The notes under the pieces are model-generated. The model worked only from the letters and a program-made list of their open reading frames with translations, searched no databases and was not told where the DNA came from. Positions 51,901 through 63,194 of a DNA stretch of 64,000 nt are shown here, piece by piece; position 1 is the first letter of the stretch, and every line of letters starts with the position of its first letter. Both the position numbers and the translations under genes were made by a program. Source of the DNA: Zonotrichia leucophrys gambelii (lineage: Eukaryota; Chordata; Aves; Passeriformes; Passerellidae); NCBI RefSeq assembly GCF_028769735.1, contig NC_088179.1, forward strand, positions 11,685,950 to 11,749,949, written 5' to 3'.

Positions 51901-53630
51901 GCAGTTGTAGTTTATTGCAGTGTAGTAGCATAATAAACTTTATTTGTGGTACAAAAGAAGGCTCATAATGCTTAACATTTACAAAATATATCTCCATGAC
52001 ATTTGTCCTTTTCATTTGATTTGCATTTTCTAGAGTTGTAGGCATGCACTTCCCATTAGAGGGCATTGAATAGCCTGTGTGTGTTTTTCTTAAATAGCAT
52101 TAAGGGCACACTGGGAATTTAATCAACTTCCTACTGTAATTCATTCTGAGTTCTTTTTCTACAGGAAGTTATCAAGCTCCGTTCTGTGTGTGCAGTGTAA
52201 TTCACCTGAAAGTACTTCACTGAACTGAAGGCCTTCTGTTGTAGAAACCTTTCCATAATGAGGCATTTTTGGGGGAATAGCATTTCAGGCTCCATTCCTG
52301 GGTAGACACCGCTGTAAGCTCAGAAAGATATTTAGCAGAATTTTGCCTTTTCTTACACAAAGATGACTGACAGTGAAATTTCTTGCACTGGCATCCAGTC
52401 AGTTGAGGGAAAGATGCCAACTGCTATGAGTTATGTTTTTATGTCTTTACTCTTGATTTCCTTATTTTGGTCCTTGCCAGTGGAAAATTTGCAGATGTAT
52501 TTGTAATACTTGGGAGGAAATCCTAGGTTCAGTGAGACCAAGAATTTACTCCTAATTGAAAGATGGCAAATAAAGAGAACGTTTGTTTTCGTTTATTTCA
52601 AATGTTTTGCCTTTAAAGCCATGTGTTTATATTGCTTTAAAATCTGCCCATCGCAGTCAACATTGTGAATGAGAAAAGTCTGTACAACAGAACGCATCAG
52701 TGTTCAGACCTTTTCTATCTTAGGATCAGAAGATACTTTCCAGTGTTAACAGTTCCTGAGAAACCACCATCTTCTTTGCTGTGAGAAATAAAGTGTCATA
52801 GAAGTGCTAAAGCTGAATATGTAAGTTACTATTAATATTATCAATGGGACATAAAAGTGAGTCAGTGTCTTGGAGGATGCTGCACACACTCCTGACTCCT
52901 CAGTTTCTATAGCCTGTTTAGTCTGTGGTCTGTATGGCACAGGTTTGTGACAGATATTTTGCTGAATGAGGATAAACACAAGGGGGTAGGTTATTTGATT
53001 TTAGTAATTTTACAAAGAAAAAATGATACAAATCTATTAGAGAATAACTTTGTCTTAAGTCAGCTTAAATGAGCATCTATGTCCTTTATCATGGAAAATA
53101 TAATTAGAAAACTCATTTAACATGCAGCAAAAAATGCAAGAGTTTTTTCCATCACTTCTGTTTTTTGAGTTGCAAGAAAAGTAATGTGGGTTTATTTTTC
53201 ATGTTTTCATATTATGCATGGAATTCTCTCTACAGGCAAATTTCTTGTCATATTTTAATTTCAAATATAGGCTTTGTGCAGCCTATTATTCAGGAATATA
53301 GAAGATCTTTCTTTTATTTTTTCTTCCTTTTTCTAAAATAGAGAATTTAGTTGATAAGTAGTTTAAATGTGCAGTCTTCTGAGGTAATGCTGCTTAGTGT
53401 CTGTGGTTTCTTTTAGGTAAATGTTCCATTGCCAGATGATGTTTCTATAACACAAGGCAAAAGTGTCATTTTCCCTTTAGACATCCAAGTTTCAGGAAAA
53501 TTTACTAAACCTAGGAAGAAGATAAAATCTCTGAAATCAACTTATAATAATTTCCCTTTTTTTGTTGAAATGTTTTTCCCACTGTAATTGGCTTCTTAAG
53601 TATCACAGATGGTATCAGAAGAAAAAAAAA
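45975..53630. other. AT-rich non-coding sequence with several GC-richer patches
   Basis: GC-richer patches at about 48720-49060, 49490-49810, 50970-51420 and 51540-51740 carry overlapping frames up to 127 codons (49498-49881, minus) without family resemblance. A purine GAAAGA run lies at 48495-48517 and a short (TA)n at 47495-47507. A splice-like open stretch at 53417-53585 is discussed under findings. No retroposon was recognised. Confidence 0.6.
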
Positions 53631-53634
53631 TAAA

Positions 53635-53760
53635 TATCTGGTCTGAGACTCTGGAGACCTGGATTTTAATTCTGGTCATCATCTGTTTGCCATAGGCAAG
53701 TTACTTTGCCTCCAGTTATGTCACCTGAGACCTCTGTGTCTGACTGTGATACAGATAATT
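53635..53760 (+). repeat. MIR (tRNA-derived CORE) SINE, sense
   Basis: GACTCTGGAGACCTGGATTT, then AATTCTGG, then ATAGGCAAGTTACTTTGCCT and finally CCTCTGTGTCTGACTGTGAT follow the MIR consensus order ('gactctggagtcagactgcctgggttcaaatcctgg ... gggcaagttacttaacctctctgtgcctcag'). The MIR core is old and shared among amniotes; bird genomes keep only scattered, degraded copies. This is the best-preserved ancient SINE of the window. The first part (A/B-box tRNA head) is largely lost, replaced by an A-rich stretch at 53620-53633. Confidence 0.72.
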
Positions 53761-53764
53761 CAGT

Positions 53765-56700
53765 TACAGCTGCTGTATGGATTTACAGCAGAAACAAACC
53801 CAGGCTGGTCCATCAGCTCCCTCACCCATTGTGTATCCATTCCTGGACATTCCTGTGACAATCTTCTGTGGCATGTCTAAGCTTCACTGCTAATGGAAAT
53901 AAAAAGCATTATGCTTCTGAGTAGAAAAAATCCACCACTCCCTACAATACTTAGTTTGGTGGGGTTTTGTTGTGTTATTTGGGAGTTTTGCACTTGAGTT
54001 TTTGTAGCAGACCATGGGCTCTCAGAGCTGGCCCCACTCCAGCAGCCTGAAAGCTTTAATCAACTCCTTTGGAGAGTCTGTGTTCCTAAAGAGATGATTT
54101 CAGCAGATGCCAGAGAACTAAATCTTCCTGAGGTGAAAAGACATTCATTTTGTGTCTCCTCCTTAAGTGGACTTGCTTGTGAATGGCAGTGGGAAGGAGC
54201 TGGAACTGGAGGCTGCAATTCTTTGGCTTTTGGACTGGCGAAGCAGAGAGTGGCTGCTCAGACTGATAGGCAGCTTCCCCTGCAGCACTAACCTGCAGGG
54301 CAGGGATGGTCTGCAGCTCCTCCCAAGGACACCTCTGCCCAGCAAGGACACGGGTCAGCAGCAGGAGAGCTGGAGCTTTCAGAACAAACATTACAACAGG
54401 GCTGAAGTGAAGCCCAAAGAGCTCCTGCAACAACCTCTAGCTCTGCCTTCTGACCTAACAGAGACTGGCACCTGCTCTGGGGCTCTGGGCTCCAGTCAAG
54501 CAGCTTGTGTTGAGTGTGGCTTGTACATTACCCTGTAGCTCACACACGTGGAGCTGGGTGAAAGATGAGCAGATAAAATGATGCTGGGCAATAATCTCTT
54601 GTCTGCCTGTTAGCTTCAGTGGGGCAGGCTCAGAAAGCCCTTCTAGTCTGTGAAATCTGAATTAAATGTAAACTTCCCTGCTCTCAGCGCTCATGTACAT
54701 GATCCTGTTCACTGCATTTATGCTGGATGGTCCTTATTTTCATCATTAAAAGACCAGCTCAATGTAATTGATAAGTTTTAAAATTTTTACAAAATTTTCA
54801 TGTAAAATAGAAATTTTTCAGTCAGTACTGGTCTCTCAAGCAGAATAAGGATCTAGCAGTTTTTATTTTTATAATTCTCAGGGATTTCTAAGCCTTTTCT
54901 TCTTGGCATCTGTGTTTCACCTTTGGTCCGTAACCTCTGGTAGAGGAAGCACCTGGTGAAAGTCACCTAACTTCCCCTCCTGCTACAAAAGCCCTGATAT
55001 TTCTTTGGAGATCAATGCAGCTTTTTAGATATCCATAGATATCTGCTCAGTGTGAATCCAGCTTTCTCAAACATGAGAGTCAGGAGGACTTACAAAGGGA
55101 AGCAGTCCTCCCTTAATGGGAAAATGCTGGGTCTCCCAGCAAAAATAACAGTCTCTGATTCTGTAATGACTTATGCATGTGATTAAACTTAAGCATATGA
55201 AACATCCTGCTGTAGCCTCTTTACAGTAACCTTTTGCATAATTAAAACTTAGAAAAACATCATTATTTTTTCTTGGAGAGGCTGATTTAAAATCTGTGTC
55301 ACTGTGATTAAAATTGCTAATTTTGTCTTGTAAGGGCAGCTGGTGATTGAGATGAAAAAAGATGGTTAGAATATTATTATTGTTCTCATTTTTCACATTA
55401 GTGGTTTCCAGGCTCTCAGAACGTAGCCACACACAACTGCAGGGTGGGAATGAGTAGCAGGGGATAAAGTGGCAGAGGGAGAGAAGAACTCAATGGTTTT
55501 TTCCAACACAGATGAAGCAAATTTCCCTTCCGTCTGCTTGAGAAGGTGCTGAGATTTCCTGGCCATATTCCTGCTACCTCTGCCACCAACAATCTCTTCC
55601 TTGGTTGAGAAGTTTTTGTGTGACTCAGCACCAACTGGGAAATGACATGTGGTGTGTGCAAGAACAAGAGGCTAAACCAAGAAGCTCCTTTAAAGAACAA
55701 AGACCTAAACTGATAATTGTTTATGAAAAACAAACTCAGTAAAGAGGTTTTCATCAGTAGTGATGTGAACTGCAACCAGGTTATGGTGCTCTCTTCAAGA
55801 AAATAGTGACATTTTCATTATTCCCCTTCAAAATATTACTATCAATGTAGCTGCTGAATTGTAGCTCTGTATTTAGTATTTTGCTGCCTTATATAAAGTA
55901 GCTTTTGTTTTAATATAGATGAAGATTCACCAATTTTAAGAGAATCCTTAAAAGTAGCTTTGCATTTCAGAAGACTGGAGGAAATGTTTCTTTTCTGGTG
56001 GCTAATTCTCAATGCCTGCCTCTTAATTTGCACAAGTAATTGACAGCTCATTAACAACTTGGTAGGAACTCTGGAAAACAACTGAGAAAAAACAACTTGA
56101 GTACAACAGGGGGAGCAAAGTATCTGCTTCTCTGTTGTGCTGATAGATTTAAAATAAGGTTTGAAAACTGGTATAAATTATACAGGAGGATTATGCTTGC
56201 GTAGACAGCTCCTGAAAGCTTTCACCAGGTTGTGTGGGGCAGCTCATTTGGAGTGTGTGGATGCTTGTGTCTCCATGGATGTCTGTGCTGGGAGTTCTGT
56301 GGTTCTTCTGGCCTGACCCTGCCAAGGCAGGGCAAAGACACTTTGCTTTAAACCTTTGCTATGCCTTTTCTTGGATTTTACTCCAAGTTTTGACAAATTA
56401 GTTAACACTATTGGTCTTAGCTGTATATTTGAGCTACAGTATAACTAATTTTTGTTGCTGTTGTTGTTTAATTAAGTGCTGGACTTGGGGAGATCTTCTT
56501 GTGAAAGTTGGAAAAGTGGTGCCCCATAATGATGGCAGAGCCAGTGGCCAGTTCTGCTTCCAAATCCAGTGGCTTCTCTTCTGAAGTAAAAGTTGTTGAA
56601 GATTTAGACTGATCACTAGAAGAGTGAAGAAACCACTTTGTCCAGAAAGAAAAGGTACCAGAGTAGCTTTCTGGAAACAAGTTAAAATCTTTGTCTGAAG

Positions 56701-57630
56701 AACCAAATTAATATTTCATATCTGGCCTCATGTCAATGTTCTCCCAATTGTCTCATAAAAGGAATAGAGGGGTAACATTCAAGAACATCAAGAGAAAAAT
56801 TCCACCGTTAGGGTGCTTCCTAATCTGATAAAGAGCCTGATTACTGATAGTTCTGAGGAGCTGCAACTCTAGTCACAGTGCTATTTCAGGAATACAGCAT
56901 GCCTAAAACTCTGGGTCTGGGACATTTAGTTCAGATCACCAGAGTGTAATGGTGAGGCAGACACACGAACACAAAATTGGAATTGGGAAAGGTACTTTAT
57001 CTCTTTCCTTTTTTTTTTGGAAGTGTTCTAGCAATCAAATACTGTGCTTGAACTAATTTATTTCCTTGGGAATCAAATTAAGATTGTAGCAACTTGTGGT
57101 TTTAGCCATCGTAAATGGATAAAACTGTAGTTAATGATTTTATCAATATTTTATGACTTGTTCTTTAATGTGTAATTGGTGATCCACTAGGCACTGAGTA
57201 AAGCCATTCCCATTAGTAAATATTTTGATAAATCCAAAACCCTATGCAGAATAAAAAGAAACACTACTTGGAAACATAACTATTGACAGTGTTTTTTCTC
57301 TTGGAGTGTCATTATTGTTTGGTTTTCTGTGGTATTTGAAATAGTGGAAAAAATTCCAAATAAACTGAAGTAGTCAAGAAAAGGCTACTTGGAACATAGA
57401 GGTGATTTAGAGTATAGCAGTGGGATTCAGGAAGTAATTAAAACAGAGTAGCGGCGCTGCAGCAATATAAGTTGGGAAGTGTTCTCAGCATAAATACTGT
57501 AATAAATATTGTTCTGTGTTGCAAACAGTAGATGAGGATGCAATCTCTAGTCTTCCAATTGTGTGTGCACAGGTGCTCTGAGGTTCCCAGCCCTGCCCAG
57601 CCCTGCTGATGTGCACAGAGCTCACTCTGG
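53765..57630. other. Non-coding sequence, GC-richer at 54010-54540
   Basis: A GC-richer patch at about 54010-54540 gives overlapping frames of 62-123 codons on both strands with leucine/serine/glutamine-rich translations and no domain. The rest is AT-rich with chance frames (119-121 codons on the minus strand at 55067-55775). No repeat family was recognised. Confidence 0.6.
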
Positions 57631-57636
57631 CTCTTC

Positions 57637-57669
57637 ACGGGCGGCGCGCACGGCTCCGTTCGCACGCGC
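57637..57669. other. Dense CpG micro-cluster
   Basis: Nine CpG dinucleotides occur within 33 bp (the segment around GGGCGGCGCGCACGG and GTTCGCACGCGCC), inside a GC-richer patch (about 57570-57860) of an otherwise CpG-depleted window. A GGGCGG core that could bind Sp1/KLF proteins is present. It is too short to be a CpG island by usual criteria and no gene start is visible next to it. It could be a tiny unmethylated regulatory site or the remains of a young GC-rich insertion. Confidence 0.6.
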
Positions 57670-57699
57670 CTCTCCAGGGCTGGGCACACCTCGTGTATG

Positions 57700-60600
57700 A
57701 GCACACCGATAGCTGCTGGATCCCACCACAGCACCAGGAATCAAACATGGGGCATGCTGGGCTCAGGAAAGGAGGTCCCTGCTGCCCACAGGTGGCTCCT
57801 TTGCCAGCAGTAGAGGTGCACTCTCAGGGCCAGGGTTCAGACAGACATCATGGTGGAGACTTCCAGTGTTGCCTCTCTCCATTTTGATGGCTTAGTAAAC
57901 AGAGAATTTGCTGCTTCAAAGCTGTCAGTAAAATAGTTTTGAATTTCTCATTTGCAGATATTTTCTAAGCTAAGACCAAACAGATCTTCATACAATTCTG
58001 TTTTTTTAGAGAAAAGTCTGGGCCTGTTTTGGTTACTTTACTTTGTATTCTATGCTCTTTTGCTCAATTGCTTGCTGAGCGAGTAACAGTTTCTTTGTTA
58101 TTTTTGGTTTTCAGTCTTGCATTATTCACAAACTTCTGTTTTGAATCCCAAAAGATGGAAAAGCTTCATCATGCATTCAAATCCACACATATATTATAAG
58201 AACATCCGCTGGTGATGAGCGTCATTGGCAGCTTTCACAAGCTAACATTAATTATGCACACAACGAAAAAGCACCATGACTGGGAATCATCATTTCTAAT
58301 AAAAACACTGACTTCTAGTCATGGATCATTTTATCGCTCCTTGGGGCTATAAATCACTCATGTCACTAAGATATATGCTTTTCCTCTTTTTGCTTTATTC
58401 TTTATGGAAAGCTGCTGCTGGTGTGGTGAGGGGATGAGGAGCAAAGTGTCTCGCTTTGTCTTTTTGAATAAACGTCCTGGTCATCCGCAGTGAGATGCCA
58501 GGGCAGAGTCTGTGGCTGTGGGGGAGGACAGAAAGGAGAAAACGCTGAGCCTGAGTGCCCTGAACAAGGCAAAGCCAGGGGTGGATTCTGTGCAGTTGCT
58601 ATGCTCCACCATCTCATGGTGAATCTTAGGCGAGGGTTACATCTTCAGCATTTATGGCTGTTGAATCCTTTTGTTTCTCCTCTGAGGTAAAGAGGGTGGA
58701 AAAAGGCATAGAAGCTTTTCCAAAGCAAGGGGTTGGTATTTCAGAGAGGTAGTTAGATCCAGAATTAATCACTGGTAACTGAGAGCCTGGTCTATTGTGT
58801 GAGCCAGAGAAAGCTTTTCGTTGGTTTTTATCCTCCTTAATGTTGCAATGTATTTTATTTCATAAAATGACCTCATTTAATTAATCATGTGAGCAGTTGG
58901 TAAGGGGAGAGAAAGAAATTCTAAATTCCCTCCAGAACATTAATAAGGTTCTTTTTCTGCATATTTCTTATCTAATATTTGTTTCCTTCTTTCCTATGCA
59001 TTTTTAGATTTGGCATATGGACAAGTTGTTAAAGTACTTCTCAACTTGTCAAAAAAGGGGAATACTAAGAATCCTGTTTATTTTTTATTCACACAGCCTT
59101 TGGGAAAATGTTTCAGAAATGCTGTTGCCTGCAAATTAAAACCAAAAGCAATACTGGGGCCACTGATGTGTAAGGTGTTGTAGGTGCTTGTCACAAACAC
59201 TGCACAGACCTTAACTAAGAGTATGAAATAAGGAAATTTCAATTGTTTGGCAGCTGAAGAAACAGGACCTAGAACACCAGGTAACCTGTCCTGGGTTCTG
59301 TCTGGTCAGAATTGTGTTGCCTGAATCTTGTTTTAATTGCACTTTTTGAGTCAAAATATTTCACTGCAACTGAAGTAATATTTATTTCAATTTCCTTAAA
59401 AGACAGACTTCAGGCAAAAAAGGTAATTTCCTTCAAGACGGACAGAGCTGATAGAATTAGTTCTTCGTTTCAGCCACCAAACTGAAAACTTGCCACCTTA
59501 TTTCTTTCTTCCTGCCTCTCACTGATAGCAAGGTCATTTCTGTCTACTTTTGTGTTTGCCATCTCTTGTAATCCACTTGGCATTTGGATCTGCCAACACG
59601 TTGGAATTATAGATGCATGTGAACAGAAGAAACCAGCTAAGGAGAGCATGTCAAGATTACATCCTCTGCTTGAAAGCTCTTGTCAATATTAAAATATACT
59701 TGAGAGCAGTGAGATTTCCAGTGGAAATATTTAATATTTTATAAAAAATTTCTGCAATACTGAAGAAATGTCAACTTGTCTTACAATATATTTTTAAAAA
59801 TATTTTATCATTCTTCTAGAGCAGCTACTCACAAAGTGGAAAGGTGTATAGGTCCAGTGCTAAGATTGATAATGAACCCATACAAAAAGATTTGCCTGAA
59901 GAGAGTGTGGCCACCATTTTGTGCTGCAGCACCTGCAATGCAAAGATTTCAGGGTTATATAGAATTCTTACACTCTGTTCCAAAAGCAAGCTATTTGAGA
60001 ACTGTGTCAGGTCTTAAACAAAACATTATATTTTACATGTTGTTAATACAAGTGAAATATGTGGTTTATAAATTTTTTTTTATGCTTCTTGTTTTCCTTT
60101 TGTACTTCCATTTTCTCAGTGCTTGGTGCCTGCTTAGGGTGTGTCAGTGTGAAAAAAAGAAGCAACTGGTGAAACATGGAGTTTCCAGAATGACCATTTT
60201 GCTGTGAACAGCAAAAAGCAAAAAGAAACAAAGATTTTGGCCAGGAGTATGAAAGGGTAGGGTAAAACTATTCAAAAGTTCATTTTCTAAGAATAAGAGG
60301 TAACAAGTCAGTTTTTTTCTGACTTCCTCTTTTAAGGCTGGAAGCTTCCATTTTCCATCTGAAACTTTTTCCTAAAACAGTTTTATAAGTTCTGCAAGCC
60401 CTGTTATGCAATATGTGTTGATATGGTGTATGGTTAGAGAAGCTGCCTATTTTAACTTCACATTTCTCAAGTGTGAAGACACCAGATCAAGACCACAGTT
60501 TTGTTTTAGCTTCCAGAAAGCTTAACACATATTAATATGAGTATGCCTTGCAGTACAGCACTTTTCAAGCTGTGAACACACATTAATTTACTTTGACTGA

Positions 60601-63145
60601 AAAAATTGAAAGAGTGGTGCAATGAACAGTTCATTCCAAATACATTACAAAGTTAAGGATGACAAATATATTTCTTATTACAATCAGAGCTGAGGGTTTA
60701 TGAGAATGTTGCCTGTTTAAACATCAGACCTTTGAAACAAATTGAATCAGTTTTAATTATTAAAAAAATGAAATGGAAAAACTTTCAGAGTTTTTAAGCC
60801 CAAGGGTAGCTTAATTAAAACTGAAAAGAAATTAAAATTATCAGAATTTAGGGCAACAGGAAAAGAAATGATAGGTAGGAACTTTCAGGCTATAATAAGA
60901 AAAGAAATAACTTTAAGTGACTTAGTAATTGCACAGTAAAACTTCTCTAATATGCTGGCTCAAATTATTAACTGACCTAAATCTCTTTAAGCCATCTAGA
61001 CTTCAGCCTAAAACAAAGTATTTATGTATGAATCGTTCTACAGTAAAATGAATTTACATCAGTTACTTATCATGTTAATAAAAATAAACTATTGATAATT
61101 TACCATGAATTTAGAGATTAAAATACTTTTAGATTACAAATGAATCCATAATTTAAACTCAAACTGGTTGCAGTATGAATGCTGCAAATGTGATTTCTAT
61201 CAGTCTGTAATATTCCTGACAATGTGTGGGGCCCATTTTGAAAGAGTCCTTTGCAGTCCATTTGCCCAGGAAGATCTGTTTTGACAACACTGAGAATCAA
61301 AGGCTCTTTATTTCTATGAGATGTTGTTTATCATCACTTCCTGATCTAGATGCCTCCTGTTATCCTGGAAAATTTAATGTATCTTCTTAAATCAGGAATT
61401 CAGAGTGTGTTTGTGTTTGTTGGTTTTGCAAATGTTGGTGTCAGGAGATTTCTGCAGGACAGTGGCAGGTGCCGGGAGTGACACAGGGCCAAAGGGAGCC
61501 AAGCACTCTGGGGGGACTTAAATTTCTGTTGAGGAAGTTCTTTGAGGAAATGATTGATCTCCTTTGCTGCTGAAGCATTTGCTTTCCTGGAGTCCATGGT
61601 GTGTCATGGTCTGTGTGTGCATTTGTCTGATTTTACAGGCCAAAGTTGAAGCTGCCATTAGAATATTTTATATTCCACAAGATCTGTGCAAACCTTCAAC
61701 CTCCACCTAGAGTTGAACACTGTGATCCATTATTTTTCCATGTCTTTTACACTGTTCTTATTTATAATAAATAATACTCATTAATACTTAGAGGCTACTA
61801 AAAACCAGATTTTCATTACTAAATATCGTCAGCATCAAATAGGAAGAGAAGGATGAAACTTTCTTTGTTTTAAAGATGTCATTTTGATTTTTATGATTAG
61901 AAAATAAACTCAGTATAGCCATGTGCACTCAGTAAAAGCCCAACAGCAGTAAAAAATCCAAGCACATCATAACATGGCACCAAGTTATCATTCAAAGGCT
62001 TTAATCCAAAGGCTGCAAAATCCATGGCATTAGATGACAGACTGCAGTTCATTGTTGGATCTGTTTGAGCTAACACTGTAGTAATAAGTAATTTCTGTAA
62101 TAAAATCATAGCCAATAGATAATTCTGTCTATTGCAGATGACAATTCAGTGTAGAACAGCAGCTTAATATTGCATGAAGAAATTTTTCTAATGTAATTTT
62201 TATCACTCAGGATTCTGGGAGAACTGAAGCAGATGCTTCCATCTACCCTTTCTTCTATTTTTTAGCACTCTACCCCTCTTAAAGAATGGTCAGATGATCT
62301 CTGACCTTTCAGAATAAGAAAGATTTATCTAAAATTTCTGACAATGTGATACAATTTCCTTTCCTACTTATTTTTAGAAAATAAAAGAGCAGTGTAGGGA
62401 AAATGACTGCTGAAAACTTCACATGTGATTGCTCTGCCTTTTCAGACTTTTCTGTATTAATTAAATATAATTAAAGATGGTATGTTGCATATCTTTATTC
62501 TAAGTTTACAGTTATGTTGCTTGGCAGATGAATGAACACTTCTGTCTCTCATTTTACACTACAAGATGAGAAGTATTTAACTTGAAGAGGTAATTCAGGG
62601 GCAAGGCTGGTGTATTTTCTGGGGTCTTCTCTTGTGGCAGTATTGCAGAGATATCCAGGAAAATTTCTCATTGGGAAGTGTGTGTCACATCAGAGGTAGG
62701 TGGCTGTAGGTAACACCATGTGGGTGTGGATTCAGGCAAGCCTTGATGGGGCAGAGGGACAAGAAATTGCAAGAGTCTGGCCACTGGTACAAAGGTAGGA
62801 GCAGCTCTGTACCATGCACACAACTCTGCCATGGTACCTGTAGCTGGGACTAACACCTCAAAAGTTCCTAAAACAGAGTCGCTGGAGACCTGCCTTGGCC
62901 TCAGCAGAGTGCAAAATGGTTTCAGCCACTCCTTTCCCTGGGCTGTGGATTCTGTCCTTGTCCAGGCACTGCCACAGTCCCAGGCTGTGGATCCCTGGGC
63001 TGCTGAGCCCTGCTCTGCTCCCCTCTGGCTTTTGATATGTCAAACACCAGCTGAGGGGTGTTGGGCTATTTATTTCAATCTATAGCATGGTTTTTGACAT
63101 TTTATTTTTGGTTGGTTTTGGTTTTCTTTTTTAGCTTCTTAAATG
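57700..63145. other. AT-rich non-coding sequence, no gene recognised
   Basis: This includes the candidate regulatory block at 58120-58370, a GC-richer patch at 58400-58620 and another at 62870-63060. The 143-codon plus-strand frame ending at 60207 begins only at a TTG codon and includes a phenylalanine/leucine-rich run from AT-rich DNA, so I treat it as chance. No repeat was recognised. Confidence 0.6.
58120..58370. promoter_or_regulatory. Candidate conserved non-coding element
   Basis: This is complex, non-repetitive sequence with ACATTAATTATGC (near 58243-58255), a TTTATCGCTCC and a CTATAAATCACTCATGTCAC string, closed in every frame. Its texture differs from the flanking T-rich DNA and resembles developmental enhancers of gene deserts. 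Inference from composition only; no alignment available. Confidence 0.25.
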
Positions 63146-63150
63146 GATTT

Positions 63151-63190
63151 AAGGGCAGAATCAGGCGTTTTAGGGCAGAATCAGGCGTTT
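63151..63190. repeat. 20-bp tandem duplication (two copies)
   Basis: AGGGCAGAATCAGGCGTTT occurs at 63152-63170 and again, identically, at 63172-63190. The unit is 20 bp and the bases preceding the two copies differ (A versus T). The copies each retain a CpG, consistent with a recent slippage event. Confidence 0.97.
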
Positions 63191-63194
63191 CATT

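Noticed and set aside
59776..60207. 143-codon plus-strand open frame
   Set aside because: It begins at TTG, not ATG, includes a phenylalanine/leucine-rich run from AT-rich DNA, and resembles no family.
62281..62325. GGTCAGATGATCTCTGACCTTTC considered as a CR1 tail
   Set aside because: Only about 15 bases resemble the CR1 'gatgatctctgaggtcc' motif; the flanks and terminus do not match.
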